A DNA stretch of 64,000 nt from Corynebacterium sp. p3-SID1145. GTDB taxonomy: Bacteria > Actinomycetota > Actinomycetes > Mycobacteriales > Mycobacteriaceae. The notes beneath the pieces were generated by a model. The model saw nothing but the letters and a program-made list of their open reading frames with translations. It was not told the origin of the DNA and did not search any database. Position 1 is the stretch's first letter; each line of letters starts with the position of its first letter. Shown one piece after another: positions 1-8,199 of the stretch. The position numbers and the translations under genes were made by a program. The stretch covers positions 1-64,000 of the forward strand of contig JALXXC010000010.1 in the NCBI GenBank assembly GCA_025144245.1, read 5' to 3'.

Positions 1-291
1 TGGGCCGAGCTCGCCGTTGTCATCCGCCCACTCGTTCCAGATGCGGATGTTGTTCTCCTGCAGCCAACGGACGTTGGAATCGCCCTTGAGGAACCACAAA
101 AGCTCGCCGACCACACCTTTGAAATAGACCTTCTTCGTGGTCAACAGCGGGAAGGAATCGGCGAGGTTGTAGCGCAGCTGCTTACCGAAGACACTGATCG
201 TGCCGGTGCCGGTGCGGTCTTCCTTCGGGGTTCCCGTCTCGAGAATCTCGCGCAGCAGGTCCTCGTACGGGGTCGGGATCGTCCCAGTCAT
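1..291 (-). CDS. thyA: Thymidylate synthase, N-terminal part (runs off the window)
   Basis: The first 97 codons read leftward from ATG at 291 and leave the window still open. The translation has the ThyA N-terminus: [11 protein letters not shown], then [27 protein letters not shown], and later the [11 protein letters not shown] segment that helps bind folate and dUMP. ThyA makes dTMP from dUMP using 5,10-methylene-THF. It lies 53 bp downstream of cysQ on the same strand, so the two may be co-transcribed; in Corynebacterium a dihydrofolate reductase gene normally follows, here outside the window. Confidence 0.95.
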   Translation of the reverse strand, partial: MTGTIPTPYEDLLREILETGTPKEDRTGTGTISVFGKQLRYNLADSFPLLTTKKVYFKGVVGELLWFLKGDSNVRWLQENNIRIWNEWADDNGELGP

Positions 292-344
292 TCACTCACT
301 CTTCGTGTGGCTCGTTGTTGTGCCAGCGTCGTTCCGTCTCGCCG

Positions 345-1118
345 TTATTTGACGATGCCTTCGTAGCTGCCGTGCTCGTCCTTGTAGGCTGCAGCGTGCT
401 CGAGAATCTCATCGGCGAGCTCGGGGCGGCAAATCAGGAGGTCCGGGATGTAGGTGTCTTCGTTGTTGAAGCGCACCTCACTGCCGTCGAGGCGGGAGGC
501 GTGCAGGCCGGCTGCCTTGGCGACACCCACCGGTGCTGCCTGATCCCACTCGTACTGGCCGCCGGCGTGAATGTACGCGTCGTAGTCGCCGAGCAGCACG
601 TGCATGGCCTTAGCGCCGGCGGAACCGATGCCGGCGGCTTCGAAGCCCATCTTCTCCGCGACGTATTTCGCCACCGCCGGCGGGCGGTTGTGCGACAGTG
701 CGATTTTGCGGGACAGGGGGCCGGCGACATGGCGGACATCGGAAGACTTGAACACCACGCCCAAGTCCGGCAGGCCCACGGCGGCGTGGGTGGGCACACC
801 GTTTTCCACCAGTGCGATGTGGACGGCCCAGTCCTGGCGGCCGGTGGCGAATTCCTTTGTGCCGTCGAGCGGGTCGACGATCCACACTCGCGGATTGTCC
901 AGGCGGGACAGGTCGTCGACCGCTTCCTCGGACAGAAAGCCGTCTTCCGGGCGGTGCTGGGCCAGCACGCGCGCGATCCAGTTCTGGGCGAGGTCGTCGC
1001 CCGCCTCGCCGAGCTCCCGGCCGCGGAGGAGGCCGACGCCGCGGATGCCCTTGAGGATCTCGCCAGTGCCGAGCGCAATCAGGTTAGTCAACCGTGAGTC
1101 CGAGTACGTTGCCGTCAT
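345..1118 (-). CDS. cysQ: 3'(2'),5'-bisphosphate nucleotidase, inositol monophosphatase family
   Basis: A 257-residue protein of the Mg-dependent, Li-sensitive phosphatase family. The metal-site motifs are visible: SEEAVDD near residue 63, WIVDPLDGTKEF near 78-90 (the DPxDGT signature) and EWDQAAP near 190. CysQ removes the 3'-phosphate from adenosine 3',5'-bisphosphate (or acts on PAPS), preventing inhibition of sulfate assimilation. An inositol-phosphate role cannot be excluded from sequence alone. It sits head-to-head with lhr across a 151-bp gap containing a large inverted repeat. The ATG at 1118 is 7 nt from a TAAGGT -10, which suggests a leaderless mRNA. Confidence 0.88.
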   Translation of the reverse strand: MTATYSDSRLTNLIALGTGEILKGIRGVGLLRGRELGEAGDDLAQNWIARVLAQHRPEDGFLSEEAVDDLSRLDNPRVWIVDPLDGTKEFATGRQDWAVHIALVENGVPTHAAVGLPDLGVVFKSSDVRHVAGPLSRKIALSHNRPPAVAKYVAEKMGFEAAGIGSAGAKAMHVLLGDYDAYIHAGGQYEWDQAAPVGVAKAAGLHASRLDGSEVRFNNEDTYIPDLLICRPELADEILEHAAAYKDEHGSYEGIVK

Positions 1119-1125
1119 GGCCTAG

Positions 1126-1131
1126 ACCTTA
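1126..1131 (-). promoter_or_regulatory. -10 element of cysQ (TAAGGT, leaderless)
   Basis: Read on the minus strand, TAAGGT fits the actinobacterial TANNNT -10 consensus and ends 7 nt before the cysQ ATG. Transcription would therefore start at or next to the start codon. No clear -35 is visible, and no Shine-Dalgarno sequence precedes the ATG. Confidence 0.5.
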
Positions 1132-1180
1132 CCGCGTGCGCGCTGTCCGCGTGTGCCGCGGCCGACTGCTTCTGCGGCGC

Positions 1181-1248
1181 AACATAACACTTAACTTCCC
1201 ACATAACATCCCACAAGTGTTAAGTAGTGGGAAGTCAAGTGTTATGTT
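1181..1248. repeat. Large AT-rich inverted repeat between cysQ and lhr
   Basis: Arms at 1181-1201 (starts AACATAACACTT) and 1228-1248 (ends AAGTGTTATGTT) pair over 21 bp with one mismatch. The 26-bp loop contains a third AAGTGTTAAG copy at 1215-1224. The element is far more AT-rich than its surroundings. There is no T-tract in either direction, so it is not a typical terminator. The right arm carries TATGTT (1242-1247), a possible -10 for lhr. A multi-site operator between divergent genes is the simplest reading; a small mobile-element relic is the alternative. Confidence 0.75.
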
Positions 1249-1269
1249 CCGGCCGTCTAAGGTGAAGGC

Positions 1270-4200
1270 GTGCCTGACAGACCTTCTGACCGACCTTCAA
1301 GCGGGGAGACTGGTTGCATTCTCGACCGCTTCCACCCGCAGGTGGCCACGTGGTTCGAGGAGGTCTTCGTCGCGCCCACGCCGGTGCAGGAGCAGGCGTG
1401 GAAATCGATCTCGGAGGGGGAGAACACCCTCGTCGTCGCCCCGACTGGTTCGGGCAAGACGCTCGCGGCGTTTCTCTGGTCTCTGAATTCGATGGTTCAG
1501 CGCTCCGGCCAGCAAGCCCTGCACTTCGACGACAACGCTGCTCTCCAGCGCACGACCCAGGGCACCCGCGACGGTGTGCGGGTGCTGTACATCTCCCCCC
1601 TGAAAGCGCTCGGCGTGGATGTGGAGAACAACCTCCGGGCGCCGTTGACCGGCATCGCCCGGGTGGCCCAGCGGATGGACCTGGACATGCCGGATATCTC
1701 CGTGGCGGTTCGCTCCGGCGATACCCCGCAGGCGGAGCGCAACCGGCAGGCTCGCAAACCCCCCGACATTCTCATCACCACCCCGGAGAGCCTCTATTTG
1801 ATGCTCACTTCCAAGGCCGCGGGGATCCTGAAGACGGTGGACACAGTCATTGTCGACGAGATCCACGCGCTCGCCGGCACCAAGCGCGGCGTGCATTTGG
1901 CGCTGTCGTTGGAGCGCCTCCGTCGATTAGCAGGCGATTTCCAGCGCATCGGCCTGTCCGCGACGGTGCGCCCGCTGGATGCGGTGGCGAATTTCCTGGG
2001 CGAGCGCACCACCATCGTGAACCCGCCCGCGGAAAAGAAGTGGAAGCTCGATGTCCACGTCCCCGTCGAGGACATGAGCGACCTGCCCGTTCCTGAGGAA
2101 GGCTCGCCGATCGGGGACGCCGTAATCGACACCTCGGCCATCTCCGACGACATCCTCGATTTCAACTTGGACGGGCCGGAAGAGAAGAAAGACCTTGCTC
2201 CGCCGCCGACACCGGGCCAGTCATCGATCTGGCCGCACATCGAGCAGCAGCTGTACCAGGAAGTGATGGCGCACCAGTCGACCATCGTCTTCGTCAATTC
2301 GCGCCGCACGGCGGAACGCCTGACCAGCAGGCTCAACGAGATTTGGGCGACGGAGCACGACCCGGAGGCGCTCAGCCCGCAGACGCGGCGCCCGCCGGCG
2401 CAGCTGATGAAATCCGTGGACACAGCCGGTACCGCGGCGCCGGTGATCGCGCGCGCCCACCACGGGTCGGTGTCCAAGGAGGAGCGCCTGGCCACGGAGA
2501 CCGCGCTGAAGGAGGGAACCCTGCGAGCGGTGGTGTCCACCAGCTCGTTGGAGCTTGGCATCGACATGGGTGCGGTCGACTTGGTCGTCCAGGTCGAGTC
2601 GCCGCCGAGTGTCGCATCCGGCCTGCAGCGCGTGGGCCGCGCCGGGCACTCGGTGGGGGCGGTGTCGGAAGGCTCCTTTTACCCCAAACACCGCTCCGAT
2701 CTAGTCCAAACAGCGGTGACTGTTCCGCGTATGCGGGAAGGTCTGATCGAGGAGCTGCACACCCCGAAGAGTCCGCTCGACGTGCTCGCCCAGCAGACCG
2801 TCGCGGCCGTCGCCGTCGAGGACATCGAGCTCGACGACTGGTACGGGACCGTCACCCGCGCCTGGCCCTACCGCGACCTCGCCCGGGAAGTTTTCGACGC
2901 GGTGATCGACCTCGTCATCGGCATCTACCCGTCGACGGACTTCGCGGCGTTGCGTCCCCGCGCCATTCTCGACGGCACGACACTCAAGGCCCGCCCCGGC
3001 GCCCAACGCGTCGCCGTCACCAACGCCGGCACCATCCCGGACCGCGGGATGTTCGGAGTCTTCCTCGTCGGCACTGATGCGGAAGGAGGCGTGCCCAGAC
3101 GCGTCGGCGAGCTCGACGAGGAGATGGTCTACGAGTCCCGTGTCGGCGATGTGTTCACCCTCGGCGCCTCCAGCTGGCGCATCGAGAACATCACCCGCGA
3201 CCAAGTGCAGGTCTCTCCCGCGCCGGGGCACACTGGGCGACTGCCGTTCTGGAACGGCGACAGCGCCGGCAGGCCGTACGAGCTCGGTCTCGCGCTCGGC
3301 GCATTCCGCCGCGAAGCGAAGTCGGACCCGGGCATCATAGACGCCAGCCTGGACGGGTACGCGCATGACAACCTGCAGAAATACCTCGCGGAGCAGGAGG
3401 AAGCCACCGGCGTCGTGCCGGACGAGAAGACACTGGTGCTCGAGCGGTTCACCGACGAGCTGGGGGATTGGCGCGTGGTGCTGCACACCCCGTTCGGTAA
3501 GGGCGTCAACGCCGCGTGGGCGCTGGCGACGGGGTGGCGCGTGGCACAAGAGACAGGCATGGACGCCCAAGCGGTCGCAGGCGACGACGGCATCGTGCTG
3601 CGTCTCCCGCAGGGGGAGAAGGAGCCCGATGGGTCGATTTTCGCTTTCGAAGCCGACGAGATCGCGGACATCGTCACCGAGCAGGTGGGCAATTCCGCAC
3701 TGTTCGCCTCCCGCTTCCGCGAGTGCGCCGCCCGCGCGCTGCTCCTGCCGCGCCGCAATCCGGGCAAGCGCGCACCGCTCTGGCAGCAGCGCCAGCGTGC
3801 GGAGCAGCTTCTCGACGTCGCCCGCAATTACCCGTCTTTCCCCATCATTCTCGAGACAGTCCGCGAGTGCCTCCAGGACGTTTACGATTTGACGTCGCTG
3901 CAGGACGTGATGCGCAGCCTGGCCACCCGCCGCATCCGTATTGCCGAGGTGACCACTGACCAGCCGAGCCCGTTCGCGTCGAGCCTGCTGTTCAACTACA
4001 CCGGCGCGTTCATGTACGAGGGCGACACACCGCTCGCCGAGAAACGCGCCGCGGCGCTCGCGCTCGATCCGTCGTTGCTCGCGAAATTGCTCGGAACTGT
4101 CGAGTTGCGCGAGCTTCTCGACGCCGACGTCATCACCGAGGTCGATGCCTCCCTGCGTCGACTCGGAAAGGCCGAGACCTCCGAACAATTCGCCGACACG

Positions 4201-6030
4201 CTCCGCATCGTCGGACCCATTCCCGTCGATGAGCTCGAGCTCTACACCTCGGTTCCCGCCGCGGCTCTCGAGGAGAGCCTGGGCAAGCGCATGATGCGCG
4301 TGCGCATCGGCGGCCGCGAGCACCTCGCCCAAGCCCTCGACGCGCCATTGCTTCGCGACGGTCTCGGCGTGCCCGTCCCGCCGGGCACCGCCGCCCAGGT
4401 GGCCACAATCCCGGATGCGCTCAGCCAGCTGGTGGGCCGTTGGGTGCGAACACGGGGGCCGTTCACGCTGCGGGACCTGGCGGCGGCTTTCGGCTTGTCC
4501 GTCGGGGCGGCGTACGAGGCGCTGTCGCGGCTCATTGAATCCGGCAAGGTGATCGAGGGTCGCTACCGCCAGGGCGTCGACGAGCAGGAATACATGGGGG
4601 CAGATGTCCTGCGCATCGTGCGCACCCGCTCCCTCGCGGCGGCGCGGGCCCAGACACGGCCTGTGTCCCAGTCAGCGCTCGGGCGTTTCATGCCCGCCTG
4701 GCTCAATGTCGCGCCTGCCGGTGTCCGCCCGTCCCTCCGCGGGGCGGACGGGGTCTTCTCCGTTATTGAGCAGCTGGCCGGAGTCCGCCTGCCGGCGAGC
4801 GCCTGGGAGTCGATGATTCTGCCCAGCCGCGTGGGCGACTATTCACCGGAGATGCTGGATGAGCTCACTTTGTCCGGCGAAGTGCAGATCGTCGGCGCGG
4901 GCAAGGCCGGATCGCGCGATCCGTGGATCATGCTGCTGCCCGCCGACTACGCCGCGCAGCTCATTCCTGTTCCGGAAGAGCCGCTGCTGAGCCTCACTCA
5001 ACAGCGCGTGATGGAGAAGATCGACGTCGGTGGCGGCTATCTCTTCACCGACCTGCTTGGTCCGGCGAGCGAGGCTTCCACCACCGCTGAGGAGCTCCGC
5101 GAGTCCATGTGGGACTTGGTTGAAGCTGGACTGATCTCACCCGACTCCTTCGCGCCGATCCGCGCGCGCCTGGCGGGAGGCAAGCACGGCAAGACAGCGC
5201 ACCGCGCGAAGCGTCGGCCGTCGCGAAGCCGCATCCGCTCGGGCCGCACGACGTTCGCCACCGTGACCCCGCCGGACATGACGGGACGCTGGGCTGCGAC
5301 GCCCACTCCCGACACCGACGCCACGCAGCGCTCCATCGCACACGGCGAGGCGTGGCTCGACCGCTACGGCGTGGTCACCCGCGGCAGCATCGTCGCCGAA
5401 GATGTCCTCGGCGGTTTCGCGCTGGCCTACAAGACTCTGTCCGGCTTCGAGGAATCCGGCCAGGCGTTGCGCGGCTACCTCGTCGAAGGGCTCGGCGCGG
5501 CGCAATTCTCCACTCCCGCCACCATCGACCGCCTGCGCGGCCACCAGGACTCGGACGACCTCGTCGGCTGGCCGTCCGGCACCAAAGAACCGAAGGTCTA
5601 CGTGCTCGCCGCGACCGACCCCGCTAACCCGTACGGCGCGGCGTTGCCGTGGCCCGAAGGCGGCCCCACCCGCTCGGCTGGTGCGCTGGTCGTGCTTATC
5701 GACGGCCTGCTCGCCGCCCACATCACCCGCGGCGGTAAGACCATGACCACCTTCTTCGAAGGCTTCCCGGAAGGGGTGGGGGAGGAAACGGAGCTTTTGG
5801 CCATGGTGATCGGCGCGCTTGCCGATGCCGTCGCGCAGGGCCGTCTGAGTCCGCTTGTTGTGGAGAAGTACAACGGTGGACCGGCCTTCGGGCTGAAGAA
5901 CTACGGCGCGGCACCATCCCCGCGCGGCGCGAAGATCGGCGGGAAGGCCGTCTCCCCGCGGAAGCGGCGCGGAAGGAGTGTAGCCGAGGCGTTGGAGGAA
6001 CTTGATGGGAATCTGAATTTCGACGATTGA
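1270..6030 (+). CDS. lhr: Large ATP-dependent helicase Lhr
   Basis: A 1586-residue superfamily 2 DNA helicase of the Lhr family. The helicase core contains APTGSGKT (motif I), VDEIHAL (DEIH motif II), QRIGLSAT (motif III), RAHHGSVSKEER, and STSSLELGIDMG with QRVGRAGH (motifs V and VI). Next come the winged-helix/beta-sheet region and the long Lhr C-terminal domain typical of the ~1500-residue actinobacterial form. Lhr unwinds DNA and RNA:DNA hybrids 3'-5' and is damage-linked in mycobacteria. The GTG at 1270 is chosen because AAGGTG lies just upstream. The stop at 6030 overlaps the -35 of the following toxin-antitoxin promoter. Confidence 0.95.
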   Translation: MPDRPSDRPSSGETGCILDRFHPQVATWFEEVFVAPTPVQEQAWKSISEGENTLVVAPTGSGKTLAAFLWSLNSMVQRSGQQALHFDDNAALQRTTQGTRDGVRVLYISPLKALGVDVENNLRAPLTGIARVAQRMDLDMPDISVAVRSGDTPQAERNRQARKPPDILITTPESLYLMLTSKAAGILKTVDTVIVDEIHALAGTKRGVHLALSLERLRRLAGDFQRIGLSATVRPLDAVANFLGERTTIVNPPAEKKWKLDVHVPVEDMSDLPVPEEGSPIGDAVIDTSAISDDILDFNLDGPEEKKDLAPPPTPGQSSIWPHIEQQLYQEVMAHQSTIVFVNSRRTAERLTSRLNEIWATEHDPEALSPQTRRPPAQLMKSVDTAGTAAPVIARAHHGSVSKEERLATETALKEGTLRAVVSTSSLELGIDMGAVDLVVQVESPPSVASGLQRVGRAGHSVGAVSEGSFYPKHRSDLVQTAVTVPRMREGLIEELHTPKSPLDVLAQQTVAAVAVEDIELDDWYGTVTRAWPYRDLAREVFDAVIDLVIGIYPSTDFAALRPRAILDGTTLKARPGAQRVAVTNAGTIPDRGMFGVFLVGTDAEGGVPRRVGELDEEMVYESRVGDVFTLGASSWRIENITRDQVQVSPAPGHTGRLPFWNGDSAGRPYELGLALGAFRREAKSDPGIIDASLDGYAHDNLQKYLAEQEEATGVVPDEKTLVLERFTDELGDWRVVLHTPFGKGVNAAWALATGWRVAQETGMDAQAVAGDDGIVLRLPQGEKEPDGSIFAFEADEIADIVTEQVGNSALFASRFRECAARALLLPRRNPGKRAPLWQQRQRAEQLLDVARNYPSFPIILETVRECLQDVYDLTSLQDVMRSLATRRIRIAEVTTDQPSPFASSLLFNYTGAFMYEGDTPLAEKRAAALALDPSLLAKLLGTVELRELLDADVITEVDASLRRLGKAETSEQFADTLRIVGPIPVDELELYTSVPAAALEESLGKRMMRVRIGGREHLAQALDAPLLRDGLGVPVPPGTAAQVATIPDALSQLVGRWVRTRGPFTLRDLAAAFGLSVGAAYEALSRLIESGKVIEGRYRQGVDEQEYMGADVLRIVRTRSLAAARAQTRPVSQSALGRFMPAWLNVAPAGVRPSLRGADGVFSVIEQLAGVRLPASAWESMILPSRVGDYSPEMLDELTLSGEVQIVGAGKAGSRDPWIMLLPADYAAQLIPVPEEPLLSLTQQRVMEKIDVGGGYLFTDLLGPASEASTTAEELRESMWDLVEAGLISPDSFAPIRARLAGGKHGKTAHRAKRRPSRSRIRSGRTTFATVTPPDMTGRWAATPTPDTDATQRSIAHGEAWLDRYGVVTRGSIVAEDVLGGFALAYKTLSGFEESGQALRGYLVEGLGAAQFSTPATIDRLRGHQDSDDLVGWPSGTKEPKVYVLAATDPANPYGAALPWPEGGPTRSAGALVVLIDGLLAAHITRGGKTMTTFFEGFPEGVGEETELLAMVIGALADAVAQGRLSPLVVEKYNGGPAFGLKNYGAAPSPRGAKIGGKAVSPRKRRGRSVAEALEELDGNLNFDD

Positions 6031-6056
6031 CGGGGGATTCACCTTATCCCTAGGAT
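6027..6056 (+). promoter_or_regulatory. Sigma-A-type promoter of the Phd-VapC module
   Basis: TTGACG (6027-6032), an 18-bp spacer and TAGGAT (6051-6056) make the best consensus promoter in this part of the window. The -35 contains the lhr stop codon. An ATCC-CTA-GGAT inverted repeat covers the -10, a position suited to repression by the antitoxin, as is usual for such modules. Confidence 0.6.
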
Positions 6057-6085
6057 GTAGTCATGTTGCTACGGAGGGAGTGCTG

Positions 6086-6328
6086 ATGACTCAGTTGATG
6101 TCTGCTCGTGAGTTCAACCAGGAGCTCAGTCGGGCGAAACGGGAAGCGCTTGTATCCCCGGTAATCGTTACTGACCGTGGTGAACCATCCCATGTGCTTA
6201 TGTCTTACGGAGAGTACAAGAGGCTGACGCGTTCCCCTGGGAGCTTTGTCGAAAAGCTATTGATCGATGATCCCGTCGACGTGGATTTAGAGAAGACCGA
6301 ATTACGCATGCGGCCGGTCGAATTCTGA
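6086..6328 (+). CDS. Antitoxin of the Phd/YefM family
   Basis: An 80-residue protein starting MTQLMSAREFNQ, with the Phd/YefM pattern of an N-terminal DNA-binding part (SAREFNQELSRAKREA, then PVIVTDRGEPSHVLMSYGEY) and a polar, acidic C-terminus that would wrap the toxin. ATG 6086 is preferred over GTG 6080 because GGAGGGAG ends at 6080, a good spacing for the ATG. The stop overlaps the toxin start (TGATG), so the pair is translationally coupled. It interrupts what is normally an lhr-nei neighbourhood and looks less GC-rich than its flanks, which suggests acquisition. Confidence 0.88.
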   Translation: MTQLMSAREFNQELSRAKREALVSPVIVTDRGEPSHVLMSYGEYKRLTRSPGSFVEKLLIDDPVDVDLEKTELRMRPVEF

Positions 6329-6753
6329 TGTACATCCTCGATACGAACGTTGTTAGCCAGTTTCATAAACCTCGTCCTGACAGGGGAGTCTTGGCATGGG
6401 TTGGGGAGCGCAGCGAAGCTGAACTCCATATTTCCGTCATCACGGTGATGGAGATTGAGATCGGCATTCGCCGCCTGGAACGGCGTGATGGGGAACAGGC
6501 ACGGCGGTTGCAGAACTGGCTCGATCACACGGTGATCCGCGCATTCCAGGGACGGATACTGCCGATCGACCTCGACGTCGCTCGTCGATGCGCACCCCGA
6601 CACGTCCCGGACCCGGCTCCGGAAAGGGATGCTCTTATCGCGGCCACTGCCTCTTCACACGGCTTCACAGTCGTGACGCGCAACGAGAAAGATTTCCGGC
6701 GGCTAGGGGGCCCGGTGCTCAACCCGTTCGAGGTGTTGGATGCCCGAAGGTGA
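6328..6753 (+). CDS. PIN-domain ribonuclease toxin, VapC family
   Basis: A 141-residue single PIN domain. The acidic catalytic residues are present: D5 in YILDTNVVS, the glutamate of VMEIEIGI near residue 44, D in ERDALIAATA, and D in TRNEKDF. VapC toxins are Mg-dependent endoribonucleases that cut tRNA or rRNA when the antitoxin is lost. It starts on the antitoxin stop codon and its last 14 nt overlap the start of nei, so nei may be transcribed and translated with the toxin operon. Confidence 0.9.
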   Translation: MYILDTNVVSQFHKPRPDRGVLAWVGERSEAELHISVITVMEIEIGIRRLERRDGEQARRLQNWLDHTVIRAFQGRILPIDLDVARRCAPRHVPDPAPERDALIAATASSHGFTVVTRNEKDFRRLGGPVLNPFEVLDARR

Positions 6754-7558
6754 TTCCGTCTACCAGCTGTCCAAGCGGTTGCAGTTCATGACCGGGCGTG
6801 AGGTGACAGCGTCATCGTTGCGTGTCCCGCGGTTTGCCACCGTCGACTTCACGGGCATGACCTGCGAGTGCGTCTGGCCGTATGGGAAACACCTGTTCAT
6901 GCAGTTCGGCGCCGACGGCCACGAACCACCGATCCTGCACACGCACCTGAAAATGGAGGGCACGTGGTCCGTGCACCGCGCTGGGGCTCGCTGGTCGAAG
7001 CCCGGCCACACTGCGCGTGTGGTGCTCCAGCTTGCCGACGCCGCCGGCGACATCGAGCTCGTCGGTCACGACCTCGGGCTTGTCGACGTGTTCCCCGCCC
7101 GTGAGTACGAGACCCAGATGGGCTACCTCGGACCTGATCTGCTCGCGGAGGACTTCGACGTTCACGAAGCGACACGCCGCATCCTCGCTGATCCGGACCG
7201 GGAAATTGGTCGAAGCCTGTTGGACCAGTACCGCGTCGCCGGCATCGGCAATGAATACCGCGCGGAAATCTGCTTCCTCGGCGGCGTCCACCCTGCGCGG
7301 ACGGTGGGGGAGGTGGGCGAAGAAGGTGTCGACAAGCTCCTGCGCATCGCCCGCCGTCTGATGTGGGCCAACAAGGACGAAGTGAAACGCGTGTCCACTG
7401 GTATCAAACGCGCCGGCGAGACCACCTATGTGTTCGGACGCAACAAGAAACCCTGCCGCCGGTGCACCACCTTGATCACCAAGGGGTTTCTGGGCGGGCA
7501 GGGCGATTTAGAGCGCGTGATCTGGTGGTGCCCCAGCTGTCAGCCGGAGCCTGATTAA
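6740..7558 (+). CDS. nei: DNA glycosylase/AP lyase, Fpg/Nei family (endonuclease VIII-like)
   Basis: A 272-residue enzyme starting MPEGD, the Nei-type N-terminus with catalytic Pro2 and Glu3; YGKHLF supplies the conserved lysine (K50). The helix-two-turn-helix contains DQYRVAGIGNEYRAEICF. The C-terminal zinc finger has CRRC and CPSC pairs. It removes oxidised bases and nicks the abasic site. MPEGD resembles mycobacterial Nei2. The ATG lies within vapC, and lhr lies upstream, so a DNA-repair pair has been split by a toxin-antitoxin module. Its end overlaps the convergent dedA by 4 bp. Confidence 0.92.
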   Translation: MPEGDSVYQLSKRLQFMTGREVTASSLRVPRFATVDFTGMTCECVWPYGKHLFMQFGADGHEPPILHTHLKMEGTWSVHRAGARWSKPGHTARVVLQLADAAGDIELVGHDLGLVDVFPAREYETQMGYLGPDLLAEDFDVHEATRRILADPDREIGRSLLDQYRVAGIGNEYRAEICFLGGVHPARTVGEVGEEGVDKLLRIARRLMWANKDEVKRVSTGIKRAGETTYVFGRNKKPCRRCTTLITKGFLGGQGDLERVIWWCPSCQPEPD

Positions 7559-8184
7559 GCAGTGGCTCCTTCGTTCTTCTCGCGGATCGCCCGGCGGATG
7601 AAAAAGATCAGGAAGCCGAGCAGGATCAGGATGAGAATCACGTAGACAACCTTGGAGTACTGGTCGACGTAGCCGGTGACGGCCTCCCAGTTCTCGCCGA
7701 GCTTGAAGCCCAAGAAGATGAGGATGAAATTCCAAACGGCGGAGCCGAGGGTGGTCCACAGACCGAAGGTGAGCAGGCTCATCCGGTCAAGGCCGGCGGG
7801 AATGGAGATTAGCGAACGGATGCCGGGGATGAGGCGGCCGAAGAGGATGGACGGCTTGCCGTACTTGTCGAACCAGGCGAGGGATTTATCCACATCGGAT
7901 ACCTTGACCAGCCACATCCAGTCGGCGATCGCGCGCAGGCGGTCCGCGCCGAGCCAGGCGCCGAGGCCGTACAGCAGATACGCGCCGACGACTGATCCGA
8001 CGGTGGCCCAGATGAACACCGGGATGAAGCTCAGCGAGCCCTGGGCGACGGTGAAGCCGCCAAGCGGCAGGACCACCTCAGAAGGGATGGGCGGGAAGAG
8101 GTTTTCAAGCAGGATGGCAATGCCGACGCCAGGGGCGCCGAGCGTATCCATCAAACTGACAATCCAGTCAATGATCGCGGACAT
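7555..8184 (-). CDS. DedA-family membrane protein
   Basis: A 209-residue polytopic inner-membrane protein. DedA signatures are clear: ENLFPPIPSEVVLPLGG near residue 28 and FGRLIPGIRSLISIPAG near residue 120, followed by two more hydrophobic spans and a basic tail. DedA proteins include undecaprenyl-phosphate and phospholipid flippases; the substrate cannot be read from this sequence. It lies just downstream of the GCS2-family gene on the same strand, with a 15-bp gap, so they are probably co-transcribed. Confidence 0.9.
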   Translation of the reverse strand: MSAIIDWIVSLMDTLGAPGVGIAILLENLFPPIPSEVVLPLGGFTVAQGSLSFIPVFIWATVGSVVGAYLLYGLGAWLGADRLRAIADWMWLVKVSDVDKSLAWFDKYGKPSILFGRLIPGIRSLISIPAGLDRMSLLTFGLWTTLGSAVWNFILIFLGFKLGENWEAVTGYVDQYSKVVYVILILILLGFLIFFIRRAIREKNEGATA

Positions 8185-8199
8185 GGCAAGTATCTTGCC

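Noticed and set aside
2701..4332. 543-codon open frame antisense to lhr
   Set aside because: It lies entirely within the lhr coding sequence. Its translation is low-complexity and Arg/Gly/Leu-rich, typical of antisense frames in high-GC DNA, with no domain or ribosome site.
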